Shown: one piece after another, positions 1-6,199 of the stretch
Numbering within the stretch: position 1 is the first letter of the stretch
Layout of the letters: each line of letters starts with the position of its first letter
Assembly: GCA_031279575.1 (NCBI GenBank)
Contig: JAITIG010000062.1
Span: 1-7,354, forward strand
Length of the DNA: 7,354 nucleotides
From: Bifidobacteriaceae bacterium
GTDB lineage: Bacteria; Actinomycetota; Actinomycetes; Actinomycetales; WQXJ01
Direction: 5' to 3'
Made by a program: the position numbers and the translations under genes
Notes under the pieces: generated by a model
Database searches by the model: none
Told to the model about the DNA's origin: nothing
Seen by the model: only the letters and a program-made list of their open reading frames with translations

Positions 1-960
1 CACCACCTTGACCTTGCCGCCGGCGGTGCGCACCGTGTGGGCGACGGCCGCCTCGCCGGTGGCCAGCGGGGCCGGGGCGATCGCCCGGTGGACCTGGCCG
101 CAGGCGCGCTCCGCCACCACCCCCAGCAGCAGCGGCAGAACCGGCCGGTGCGAGCAGACCACCACCGGCGGGCCGCCCTGCAAAATGCGCCGCATCAACC
201 CGATGGCGCGCTCCGGGCGCTGCTTCGCCTCCGTCTCGGTCAACCAGCGGGTGGTGCCAACCGCCAACCGGGCCCGCCGCGCGAAGACCCGCACCGTGGA
301 GCGGCACCTCAGCCACGGCGAGGAGATGGCCCGGCGCACCCCCAGCGCCGCCAGCAGCGGCACCGCCCCCCGGGCCCGCGCCCGGCCATCCCCGGTCAGC
401 GGGCGCAAACCGTCCAGCTTGGTCCAAGTCGCCCTGGGGGCGGCCTGGGCGTGCCGGATCACCACCACCGGCCGGGTGTCAAGCTGGCCCTGCCGGTGGT
501 ACTGGCGCAACTTCTCCAAAGGCGCCCGGTCAGTTGGGCGGGTCAAACGGCGCAACGCCTGGTCCGCCGGCAGCCAGCAGGTCCGGTCAATCTCCCGGCG
601 CGAGGCCACCGCCACCGGCGGGCGGGCGCACAAAGCCGGGTTGTCGGCATCGTGCGCCAAACGGGCGGCCCAGTAGTAAACCGTCTTGATGCGCCCGTTG
701 GCCAGCGGATAGGCCACCTTGGGCAAAGGCCGCCCGATGACGACCTGGCGGCCGGTCTCCTCCAGCACCTCCCGCCAAGCGCAAGTGATCAGATCCTCAG
801 CTCGCTCCAGTTTGCCTTTGGGCCAACTCCAATCGTCATAGCGCGGGCGGTGCACCAGCAACACCTCCAACTGGCCGCGCTCGACGCGCCAAACCAAAGC
901 CCCGGCGGCGTCCAGGCCGCGGGTGGCGGGCTGGGTTGGGGCGCCCTTGGGTCCAGGCAC
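1..960 (-). CDS. mutT1: MutT1-like Nudix hydrolase / histidine phosphatase (3' end cut by window edge)
   Basis: This gene runs from a GTG at 960 to the window edge with no stop, giving 320 codons. The N-terminal half is a Nudix domain. Its box spans residues 49-71 in the form G-x5-E-x7-REVLEETG, with metal-binding glutamates at 64, 67 and 68. The C-terminal half is a histidine-phosphatase (phosphoglycerate mutase-like) domain with the RHA triad at 169-171, an SSPWLRC segment at 213-219 and the second catalytic histidine at 271 in CSHRPVLP. This two-domain layout is that of mycobacterial MutT1, which hydrolyses 8-oxo-dGTP/8-oxo-GTP and diadenosine polyphosphates. Family length is close to 320 residues, so probably only a short tail is missing. 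The gene follows ppk by 8 nt and is likely co-transcribed and translationally coupled. The ppk-mutT1 pair is also adjacent in Mycobacterium tuberculosis. A cytoplasmic nucleotide-sanitation role is inferred from the family. Confidence 0.93.
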   Translation of the reverse strand, partial: MPGPKGAPTQPATRGLDAAGALVWRVERGQLEVLLVHRPRYDDWSWPKGKLERAEDLITCAWREVLEETGRQVVIGRPLPKVAYPLANGRIKTVYYWAARLAHDADNPALCARPPVAVASRREIDRTCWLPADQALRRLTRPTDRAPLEKLRQYHRQGQLDTRPVVVIRHAQAAPRATWTKLDGLRPLTGDGRARARGAVPLLAALGVRRAISSPWLRCRSTVRVFARRARLAVGTTRWLTETEAKQRPERAIGLMRRILQGGPPVVVCSHRPVLPLLLGVVAERACGQVHRAIAPAPLATGEAAVAHTVRTAGGKVKVV

Positions 961-964
961 GGCG

Positions 965-970
965 CCTCCT
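965..970 (-). promoter_or_regulatory. Ribosome binding site of mutT1 overlapping the ppk stop
   Basis: A perfect AGGAGG lies 4 nt before the GTG start of mutT1. Its first two bases are the last two bases of the ppk TAG stop. It decides the GTG start and suggests that ribosomes finishing ppk re-initiate on mutT1. Confidence 0.8.
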
Positions 971-3089
971 AGCGCACCCGCGCGCCAGAGCGGCGCTGCC
1001 GGGCCATGAACAGGCTTTGGATGTCTTCCAGCGGATCGCCCTGGGCGGTTTTGCGCTGCGGCACCCAGGTGTCGTCCGGGCCCAGGTCCCAAGCCGCCGT
1101 GGTGGGCTGCATGGACAGGTCCAGCATGTCGATCAGCTCGGTGATGTGCGCCTGGTTGACCAGGTTGACCAGCGCCTCAACCCGGCGGTCAAGGTTGCGG
1201 TGCATCAAATCGGCTGAGCCGATCAGCACATCGGGGTGGCCGGCGTTGGCGAAAGCGTAAACCCGGGCGTGCTCCAAGAAGCGGCCCAAAATGGAGCGGA
1301 CGCGGAGGTTCTCCGACAAGCCCACCGCCCCCGGCCGCACCGCGCAGATGCCGCGCACCACCATGTCGACCGGCACTCCGGCCTGCGAGGCGCGGTACAA
1401 GGCGTCAATGGTGGCCTCATCGACAATCGAGTTGACCTTGATCTTGACCCAGGCCTCCTTGCCGGCCTGGTGGTTGGCGATCTCCCGCTCGACGCGCTCG
1501 ATCAACCCCGAGCGGATCGAGGTCGGGGCGACCAGCAAGCGCTGGAAGGTGGAGGCCGGGGCGTAGCCGGAAAGCTGGTTGAACAACCTGGTGACATCGT
1601 GGCCAACATCCGGATCGCAGGTCAGCAACCCCAGATCCTCATACAGGCGGGCGGTTTTCGGGTTGTAGTTGCCGGTGCCCACATGGACGTAGCGGTTCAG
1701 CCCGCCCGCCTCCGAGCGGACCACCAGCAGCAGCTTGCAGTGGGTTTTGAGGCCCACCACGCCGTAGACCACGTGGACGCCGGCCTCCTCCAGTTTGCGG
1801 GCCCAGGTGATGTTGGCCTCCTCGTCGAAGCGGGCCTTCAACTCCACCAGGGCCAAGACCTGCTTGCCGGCCTGGGCGGCATCGATCAGCGAGTCGATGA
1901 TGGGGGAGTCGCCGGAGGTGCGGTAGAGGGTCTGCTTGATGGTGAGCACATCCGGGTCGGCCGCCGCCTGGGCCAAAAAAGTCTGCACCGAGGTTGAAAA
2001 CGAGTCGTACGGGTGGTGCAGCAGCATGTCGCCAGCCCGGATGGCGGCGAAAATATCGGTCGCCTCGGCGCCCTCGCCCTCGGCCAAGCCCGGGTGCGAG
2101 CTGGCCACGAAAGCCGGGTAGGCGAGGTCCGGGCGGTCGAGGTCCGCGATCACGTTCAAACCCGTGTAGTCCAACGGGGCAGGCGACTCGAAAACTTCCT
2201 TCTCAGTGATGCGCAGGCCCCTGATCAGCAGTTTCATTGCCTCAGGCGAGATCCCGCGGGCCACCTCCAAACGGATCGGCGGGCCGAAGCGCCGCCGCAG
2301 CAGCTCCCGCTCCATGGCTTTGAGGAGGTTCTCGGCGTCATCGGCCTCGACTTCGACGTCCTCGTTGCGGGTGACGCGGAAGGGGTGGACGCCGGTGATC
2401 TTCATGCCCGGGAACAACTCGCCCAGCCGCGCCGAGACCACGTCCTCGATTGGCACGAACGATGTCGGCCCCTTGCCCAGGTCCGCCACGGCCGGCTGGC
2501 GCGGCTTGCCTTTGGCGTCGACCGCGATGAAGCGGGGCAGGGTCTCGGGGATCTTGACGCGGGCGAAAAACTCCTTGCCTTTGCCGTCGGAGAGCATGAC
2601 GGCCAAGTTGAGCGACAGGCCCCGGATGTAGGGGAAGGGGTGGGTTGGGTCCACCGCCAAAGGGGTCAGCACCGGGTAGATCTGCTTGCGGAAAAACTTG
2701 CCCAGGCGGTCCTGCTCGTGGTCTTCAAGCTGGTCCCAGCGCAGCAGGGTGATGCCCTCCTGGGCCAGGGCCGGGCGGATGGCGGTCTCAAAGCACTCGA
2801 CCTGGCGGTCCACCAGCTGGTGGGCCCGGGCCTGGATGGCGTCCATCACTTGGCGCGGAGTCATGCCCGAGGCGGCTTTGACCGCCATGCCGGCGTCCAT
2901 GCGGCGTTGCAAACCGGCCACGCGGACCATGAAGAACTCATCCAGGTTGGAGCTGAAGATGGCCAGGAAGCGGACCCGCTCCAGCAGGGGGACGCTCGGG
3001 TCCTCCGACAACTCCAGGACGCGCTGGTTGAAGGCCAGCCAGCTCAGTTCCCGGTCCCCATAGCGGCCCGGGGGAAGCTCGTTAGACAT
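969..3089 (-). CDS. ppk: Polyphosphate kinase 1
   Basis: The product is 706 residues, a normal length for PPK1, which reversibly transfers the ATP gamma-phosphate to inorganic polyphosphate. Family blocks appear in order (706-residue numbering): [13 protein letters not shown] at 48-60, [13 protein letters not shown] at 150-162, [10 protein letters not shown] at 363-372, then the phospholipase-D-like catalytic half. The phosphorylated histidine is His450 in GLKTHCK. The second conserved histidine is His469 in [10 protein letters not shown]. Their spacing of 19 equals that of His435 and His454 in the E. coli enzyme. [16 protein letters not shown] at 623-638 is also diagnostic. The ATG at 3089 is chosen because GGAAAG lies 8 nt upstream. 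An in-frame GTG at 3107 would add six residues but has no good ribosome binding site. The gene lies 72 nt after disA and directly before mutT1. No key residue is missing. Confidence 0.97.
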   Translation of the reverse strand: MSNELPPGRYGDRELSWLAFNQRVLELSEDPSVPLLERVRFLAIFSSNLDEFFMVRVAGLQRRMDAGMAVKAASGMTPRQVMDAIQARAHQLVDRQVECFETAIRPALAQEGITLLRWDQLEDHEQDRLGKFFRKQIYPVLTPLAVDPTHPFPYIRGLSLNLAVMLSDGKGKEFFARVKIPETLPRFIAVDAKGKPRQPAVADLGKGPTSFVPIEDVVSARLGELFPGMKITGVHPFRVTRNEDVEVEADDAENLLKAMERELLRRRFGPPIRLEVARGISPEAMKLLIRGLRITEKEVFESPAPLDYTGLNVIADLDRPDLAYPAFVASSHPGLAEGEGAEATDIFAAIRAGDMLLHHPYDSFSTSVQTFLAQAAADPDVLTIKQTLYRTSGDSPIIDSLIDAAQAGKQVLALVELKARFDEEANITWARKLEEAGVHVVYGVVGLKTHCKLLLVVRSEAGGLNRYVHVGTGNYNPKTARLYEDLGLLTCDPDVGHDVTRLFNQLSGYAPASTFQRLLVAPTSIRSGLIERVEREIANHQAGKEAWVKIKVNSIVDEATIDALYRASQAGVPVDMVVRGICAVRPGAVGLSENLRVRSILGRFLEHARVYAFANAGHPDVLIGSADLMHRNLDRRVEALVNLVNQAHITELIDMLDLSMQPTTAAWDLGPDDTWVPQRKTAQGDPLEDIQSLFMARQRRSGARVR

Positions 3090-3097
3090 AGACCGAT

Positions 3098-3103
3098 CTT
3101 TCC
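3098..3103 (-). promoter_or_regulatory. Ribosome binding site of ppk
   Basis: GGAAAG, an imperfect Shine-Dalgarno sequence, sits 8 nt before the ATG at 3089. It supports that start over the in-frame GTG at 3107, which overlaps this region and has no purine-rich site of its own. Confidence 0.55.
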
Positions 3104-3108
3104 ACACC

Positions 3109-3155
3109 AGCCGGGCTAGCGCCTGTGCTCAGCCGCCAAGTCCAGATGCCCGGCT
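3109..3155 (-). repeat. Inverted repeat in the disA-ppk gap
   Basis: In the transcript sense, AGCCGGGC (3155-3148) is followed after 31 nt by its exact complement GCCCGGCT (3116-3109). The stem begins 6 nt after the disA stop and ends 5 nt before the ppk ribosome binding site. There is no T-run after it, so it is not a standard intrinsic terminator. It could attenuate, stabilise disA mRNA ends, or be chance in GC-rich DNA. Confidence 0.3.
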
Positions 3156-3161
3156 TTGGCG

Positions 3162-4271
3162 TCAGACGAAGCGTTCCAGGGTGACTGTCTCGGCGATGCG
3201 GGACATGCCCTCGCGGATGGCGCGGGCGCGGTCGCGCCGGAAGCCCTCGACCCGCATCAACTCCTCCAGCGGGGCGCCCAGGATGGCCTGCAGATTGCCG
3301 AAGTGCTCCACAATGCGCGCGGCTTGGGCCTCGCCCAAACCGGGGACGCGGGAGAGCAGGCGGAAGCCCCGGGGCGAGATGCTGGTGTCGGCGTCGCCGC
3401 CCTCGGCCAGCAGGCCCAAGGCGCCGGCCACCGCCTCCGGCTCGATCAGCGCCGTCGCCCCCACCGCCGCCAAGCGGTCCAGCGCCGCCGCCCGGTCCGC
3501 GCCGGGGGCGGCGCCGGGAGCGTAGTCGCGCACCAGCAGGGCGCGGCCGGCCTCGACGCCGGCGATCAGCTCGTCGAACTGCAAACGCAGCAAGCGGCCC
3601 TCGGTCCCCAACTCGGCTAGGACCGAGGCCACCTCCTGGCCGATGCGCCAGACCATCTCCTGGCGGCCCGCCACCGCCGCCACATCCCTGACCGTCACCA
3701 GGTCCTCGATCTCCAGGGCGGACAGCGAGCCCTCGACCTCGTCCAGCTTGTCGCGGTAGCTTTCCAAGGTGTCCAGCGCCTGCTTGGCGCGGGCGGACAG
3801 ATCCTCCGGGTCGAGTAGGACATGGCGCACGCCGTTGACATACAGCGCGGCCACATTCATCGACTGGCTGACCGAGACCACCGGGAAACCGGTCTGCTGC
3901 GCCACCCGCTCCGCGGTGCGGTGGCGCGTGCCGGATTCAGAGGTTGGGATCGACGGGTCCGGCAGCAACTGGACCGCCGCCCGCACAATCCTGCCCGCCG
4001 ACGGGTCGATCACCACGGCGCCATCCATTTTGGCCAACTCGCGCAGGCGGGTGGCTGAGAACGGCACATCCAACTCGAACCCGCCGGAGCCCAAGGCCTC
4101 GACGGTCTGGTCGAAGCCCAGCACAATCAGGGCGCCGGTGCGCCCGGCCAAAATGCGCTCCAACGCGTCCCGCAGCTCCGTCCCGGGGGCCACCGCCTCC
4201 AGGGTTGAGCGCAGCAGGTCGCCGCTGGCGCGGTTGGCGATCAAAGATTGGGCGGGCAGCTGACTGGACAA
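3162..4271 (-). CDS. disA: DNA integrity scanning diadenylate cyclase DisA
   Basis: The 369-residue product matches DisA, which condenses two ATP into cyclic di-AMP and senses branched DNA such as recombination intermediates. The N-terminal DAC domain (about 15-150) has GALIVLG at 46-52, the DGA motif at 83-85 followed by VVIDP, and the RHR motif in GTRHRTAER at 114-122. These are the ATP-binding and catalytic signatures. A helical spacer follows (about 150-290), with a small Ala/Pro/Gly-rich stretch at 251-262. The C-terminal helix-hairpin-helix DNA-binding region is at about 301-360, with VPGLGEAQAARI and a second hairpin at VEGFRRDRARAI. The start is a TTG, chosen because GGAG lies 7 nt upstream and the N-terminus then aligns with the family; no ATG or GTG lies nearby in frame. 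Known biology links DisA activity to RadA, encoded just upstream here. The octameric assembly is known for the family, not visible here. Confidence 0.96.
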   Translation of the reverse strand: MSSQLPAQSLIANRASGDLLRSTLEAVAPGTELRDALERILAGRTGALIVLGFDQTVEALGSGGFELDVPFSATRLRELAKMDGAVVIDPSAGRIVRAAVQLLPDPSIPTSESGTRHRTAERVAQQTGFPVVSVSQSMNVAALYVNGVRHVLLDPEDLSARAKQALDTLESYRDKLDEVEGSLSALEIEDLVTVRDVAAVAGRQEMVWRIGQEVASVLAELGTEGRLLRLQFDELIAGVEAGRALLVRDYAPGAAPGADRAAALDRLAAVGATALIEPEAVAGALGLLAEGGDADTSISPRGFRLLSRVPGLGEAQAARIVEHFGNLQAILGAPLEELMRVEGFRRDRARAIREGMSRIAETVTLERFV

Positions 4272-4278
4272 GGGCTCA

Positions 4279-4282
4279 CTCC
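4279..4282 (-). promoter_or_regulatory. Ribosome binding site of disA, deciding a TTG start
   Basis: GGAG lies 7 nt before the TTG at 4271. A nearby GTG in the same stretch is out of frame with disA, so the TTG is the supported start. Confidence 0.6.
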
Positions 4283-4322
4283 AAGGTAACGAGTCGATAG
4301 AGCGATGATACTGGCCGCCCGC

Positions 4323-4337
4323 CGCGCCCCCGGCGCG
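4323..4337 (-). repeat. GC hairpin in the disA leader
   Basis: A perfect 6-bp stem (CGCGCC and GGCGCG) closes a 3-nt loop, 52 nt upstream of the disA TTG. There is no T-run on either side. It would lie in the 5' leader if transcription starts at or before TAGTGT (4345-4350), and upstream of the transcript if TATCAT (4305-4310) is the -10 box. Six-base GC stems are common by chance in such DNA. Confidence 0.25.
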
Positions 4338-4418
4338 CCGCTAGACACTATGGGGTGAGGGGGCCTCGCCGAAAATTGTTATCCGTCGCGTTGTATGACC
4401 ATGACGGAAGCGCGTTAG

Positions 4419-4598
4419 GTGACGATGACGCCGATCTTCGGGGCACCCTCGGCGGCGGCGCCAGGCGGGCTCGAGCGTCCGACGCCCCTGCCCAGGGACC
4501 TCATCCAAAGCCTTGAAGGCGGCGATATGGCCAACGCGGGTGACGCCGAAATCGCAGAAGAGCGCGACTCAAAGATGGTTAAATACCGAGCCGGATAA
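4419..4598 (+). CDS. Possible small hypothetical ORF (59 codons)
   Basis: An open frame of 59 codons runs from a GTG to TAA, opposite in direction to radA and disA and ending 8 nt before the radA stop on the other strand. An in-frame ATG at 4425 has AGGTG just upstream. The C-terminal half reads as a soluble acidic-basic peptide (GDAEIAEERDSKMVKYRAG), and the first half is Ala/Pro/Gly-rich. About three quarters of its codons end in G or C, lower than in the flanking genes. I recognise no family. It could be a real small protein, a decayed gene remnant or a chance frame; chance is most likely. The opposite strand also has an open frame here, beginning after an in-frame stop and with no clear start. 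Confidence 0.2.
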   Translation: MTMTPIFGAPSAAAPGGLERPTPLPRDLIQSLEGGDMANAGDAEIAEERDSKMVKYRAG

Positions 4599-4606
4599 CA
4601 CCCATG

Positions 4607-6103
4607 TCAGCGGGCGGCCAAACCGGCCAACGCGCCCGCCCCCGCCCCGGCCCCCGCCCCGGTCCCCGCCCCGGCGCCCGCCCCGGCGCCCGCCCCGGCC
4701 CCCGCCCCGGCCCGCGCCTCGGCCACCGCCTCAGCCAAGCTGGCCACCGGGGCCAGGCGCAGGCCGGTGCGCGCCACCGCCTTGTCCAAGCGCGTGCCCG
4801 CCGGCACCAGGGCCCGGGTGAAACCGAGCCGGCCGGCCTCGGCCAACCGGGCGGACATGCCCCGCACGGCCCGCAGCTGGCCGCCCAGGCCGATCTCCCC
4901 CAACGCCAAAGTGCGCCCCGGGATGGCGGCGCCAAAGCGAGCCGAGGCGCAAGCCAGCGCCAACGGCAAGTCCAGCCCCGGATCAGCGCATTTGACCCCG
5001 CCCACAGTTGAGACGTAGACGTCCAAGCCGCGCAAGCCGATGTTGGCCCGGGCTTGGAGCACAGCCAGGACAATCGCCAACCGCCCGGCCTCCAAGCCGG
5101 TGGCCGCCCGCACCGGTTTGCCCTTCTTTGGCCCAGCCGCCGCCAAAGCTTGGATCGCCACCGCCATCGGCCGGCGCCCGTCCAAGGTGACCGCGGCGCA
5201 CATCCCCGCCGCGGCCTCGTCCAACCCCTCCAGGAACAAGCCCGAGGGGTCTGGCACCTGCCGGATGCCGTTCTGCGCCATCTCGAAGCAGCCGACCTCA
5301 TCGGCCGCGCCAAAGCGGTTCTTGGTGCAGCGCAGCCAGCGCAAGGCGGCGTGCCGGTCGCCCTCGAACAGCAGCACCGCATCCACCAGGTGCTCGATGG
5401 TCCTGGGCCCGGCCACCGTGCCGTCCTTGGTCACATGGCCCACCAGCAGGCAGGCCATCCGCCCGGCCTTGGCGGCCGCCACCAGCTCGCCCGCCACAGC
5501 GCGCACCAGCGCCACCCCGCCCGCCGCGCCCTCCAAACCGGCGCAGCCGACGGTTTGGATCGAGTCGACCACCAGCAAGTCCGGCTGCTCGCCGGCCGCC
5601 ACCGCGAGCACCTCATCCAACTCCACCGCGGCGCACAGCCGCAGGTCGGGGTGGTCCGCGCCGATCCGCCCGGCCCGCGCCGCGACCTGGCCAAGCGACT
5701 CCTCCGCCGTGATGTAGACCACCCGCCGCCCGGCCTTGGCCGCCCGCGCCGCCACATCCAGCAGCAAAGTTGACTTCCCAACCCCCGGCTCGCCGCCCAC
5801 CAGCACCGCCGAACCCGGCACGATGCCGCCCCCCAGCACCCGGTCCAACTCGCCCACGCCGGTGGGCCAGGGCCGGGCCGCCTCGGCCGGCACGTCCCGC
5901 ACCGAGACCGAGCGCGCCGCGCCCGCCCGCCCGGCCCCGCCCGCCCGCCCGGCCGCGCCCGCCCGCCGCGTCGGCTGGGGCGCCGCCACCTCCGCCACCG
6001 TGTCCCAGGCGCCGCAACCGCCGCAGCGGCCAACCCACTTGGGGGCCCGCCAACCGCAAGCCGCACACCCGAACCCCGTCTTCAACTCAGTTCTCCGCGC
6101 CAT
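4607..6103 (-). CDS. radA: DNA repair protein RadA (Sms)
   Basis: The 498-residue product is RadA/Sms, a RecA-like ATPase and helicase that processes recombination intermediates. Domains in order: a four-cysteine zinc finger (Cys13, Cys16, Cys27, Cys30); an Ala/Gly/Arg linker at 43-75; a RecA-like ATPase with Walker A GGEPGVGKST at 103-112, Walker B around LLVVDS at 176-181 with Asp180, and the RadA-specific KNRFG at 261-265; then a Lon-protease-like domain from about 360 to 455 (DVYVSTVGG at 361-369). The ATG at 6103 puts the zinc finger at the usual distance from the N-terminus. The open frame continues upstream but would run antisense into the kinase gene. Odd features are an 18-bp repeat in the linker and a C-terminal Ala-Gly tail (residues 465-489) encoded by 12-bp repeats, with no counterpart in RadA proteins I know. 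radA precedes disA by 335 nt. Confidence 0.96.
   Translation of the reverse strand: MARRTELKTGFGCAACGWRAPKWVGRCGGCGAWDTVAEVAAPQPTRRAGAAGRAGGAGRAGAARSVSVRDVPAEAARPWPTGVGELDRVLGGGIVPGSAVLVGGEPGVGKSTLLLDVAARAAKAGRRVVYITAEESLGQVAARAGRIGADHPDLRLCAAVELDEVLAVAAGEQPDLLVVDSIQTVGCAGLEGAAGGVALVRAVAGELVAAAKAGRMACLLVGHVTKDGTVAGPRTIEHLVDAVLLFEGDRHAALRWLRCTKNRFGAADEVGCFEMAQNGIRQVPDPSGLFLEGLDEAAAGMCAAVTLDGRRPMAVAIQALAAAGPKKGKPVRAATGLEAGRLAIVLAVLQARANIGLRGLDVYVSTVGGVKCADPGLDLPLALACASARFGAAIPGRTLALGEIGLGGQLRAVRGMSARLAEAGRLGFTRALVPAGTRLDKAVARTGLRLAPVASLAEAVAEARAGAGAGAGAGAGAGAGTGAGAGAGAGALAGLAAR
4640..4711 (-). repeat. 12-bp tandem repeat encoding the RadA Ala-Gly tail
   Basis: Six uninterrupted 12-bp units (sense GCCGGGGCGGGG or GCCGGGGCGGGC) occupy these 72 bases, each encoding Ala-Gly-Ala-Gly. 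One unit (4652-4663) has a first-base change, giving Thr for Ala. Units 2 and 3 share a silent G to C change at their last base, suggesting duplication by slippage or unequal recombination. The unit is a whole number of codons, so copy-number change would not shift the frame. Confidence 0.9.
5921..5967 (-). repeat. 18-bp tandem repeat in the RadA linker
   Basis: Two full 18-bp copies (5921-5938 and 5939-5956) differ at one base and are followed by an 11-base partial copy. They encode Arg-Ala-Gly-rich hexapeptides at residues 46-61, between the zinc finger and the ATPase core. The length is a multiple of three, so the frame is kept. Confidence 0.7.
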
Positions 6104-6110
6104 GGCCCCA

Positions 6111-6116
6111 ACCCTA
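6111..6116 (-). promoter_or_regulatory. Candidate -10 box of radA (leaderless)
   Basis: TAGGGT ends 7 nt before the radA ATG, placing the expected transcription start on or next to the A of ATG. No convincing -35 lies 17-18 nt upstream. The same bases could instead act as a weak AGGG ribosome binding site 9 nt before the ATG. Confidence 0.35.
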
Positions 6117-6187
6117 GACGCGCCCACTGACACCGTTGCGACCTGCTGCTTTGACGGCATCGTGCGGCAAAGGCGGGCCCCGCGCGG

Positions 6188-6193
6188 TAAGTT
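6188..6193 (+). promoter_or_regulatory. Candidate -10 box of the kinase gene (leaderless)
   Basis: TAAGTT ends 6 nt before the ATG at 6200, again at leaderless spacing. No clear -35 is present. If transcription started further upstream, translation would depend on a weak GGTAAG (6186-6191), or start at the second ATG at 6209. Confidence 0.35.
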
Positions 6194-6199
6194 GACTGC

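Larger units (their letters stand above)
4283..4606. other. Gap between radA and disA
   Basis: This is the only long stretch without a confident gene. It is visibly less GC-biased than its surroundings, notably at 4371-4435 and 4568-4600. On the disA-sense strand it holds TAnnnT hexamers at 4345-4350 (TAGTGT) and 4305-4310 (TATCAT) that could be disA -10 boxes, but neither has a convincing -35. A GC hairpin lies at 4323-4337: CGCGCC, a 3-nt loop, then GGCGCG. No T-tailed terminator is seen after radA. Whether radA and disA share a transcript or disA has its own promoter cannot be settled from the sequence. Confidence 0.5.
6104..6199. promoter_or_regulatory. Divergent promoter region between radA and the kinase gene
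   Basis: These 96 nt separate two divergent start codons, so both promoters should lie here or just inside the genes. Neither ATG has a good Shine-Dalgarno sequence. Each instead has a TAnnnT hexamer at the distance expected of a leaderless transcript. The one TTGACG (6151-6156, plus strand) has no -10 at a normal spacing. No operator palindrome was recognised. Confidence 0.5.

Noticed and set aside
748..816. The last Nudix box position of MutT1 is Arg71 rather than a hydrophobic residue.
   Set aside because: Mycobacterial MutT1 also has a polar residue at this position as I recall it, and all catalytic glutamates are present, so it is not evidence of inactivity.
3090..3107. GTG at 3107 as the ppk start.
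   Set aside because: It has no Shine-Dalgarno site, whereas the ATG at 3089 has GGAAAG at good spacing.
2013..3119. A long plus-strand open frame (368 codons) opposite ppk, and similar long frames opposite mutT1 and radA.
   Set aside because: They lie antisense to genes with clear catalytic motifs and have shadow-type composition. GC-rich coding DNA commonly leaves such frames open.
4373..4384. On the minus strand, GGATAACAATTT matches 12 nt of the E. coli lac operator.
   Set aside because: The other half of the operator is absent, no LacI-type gene is nearby and the organism is an actinomycete, so it is a short chance match.
4552..4567. A 4-bp stem (TCGC/GCGA) with an 8-nt loop followed by TTT, downstream of radA, as a terminator.
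   Set aside because: The stem is too short and the T-run is only three bases.
6151..6156. TTGACG as a -35 box for the kinase gene.
   Set aside because: No -10-like hexamer occurs 16-19 nt downstream; the nearest TAnnnT is about 31 nt away.
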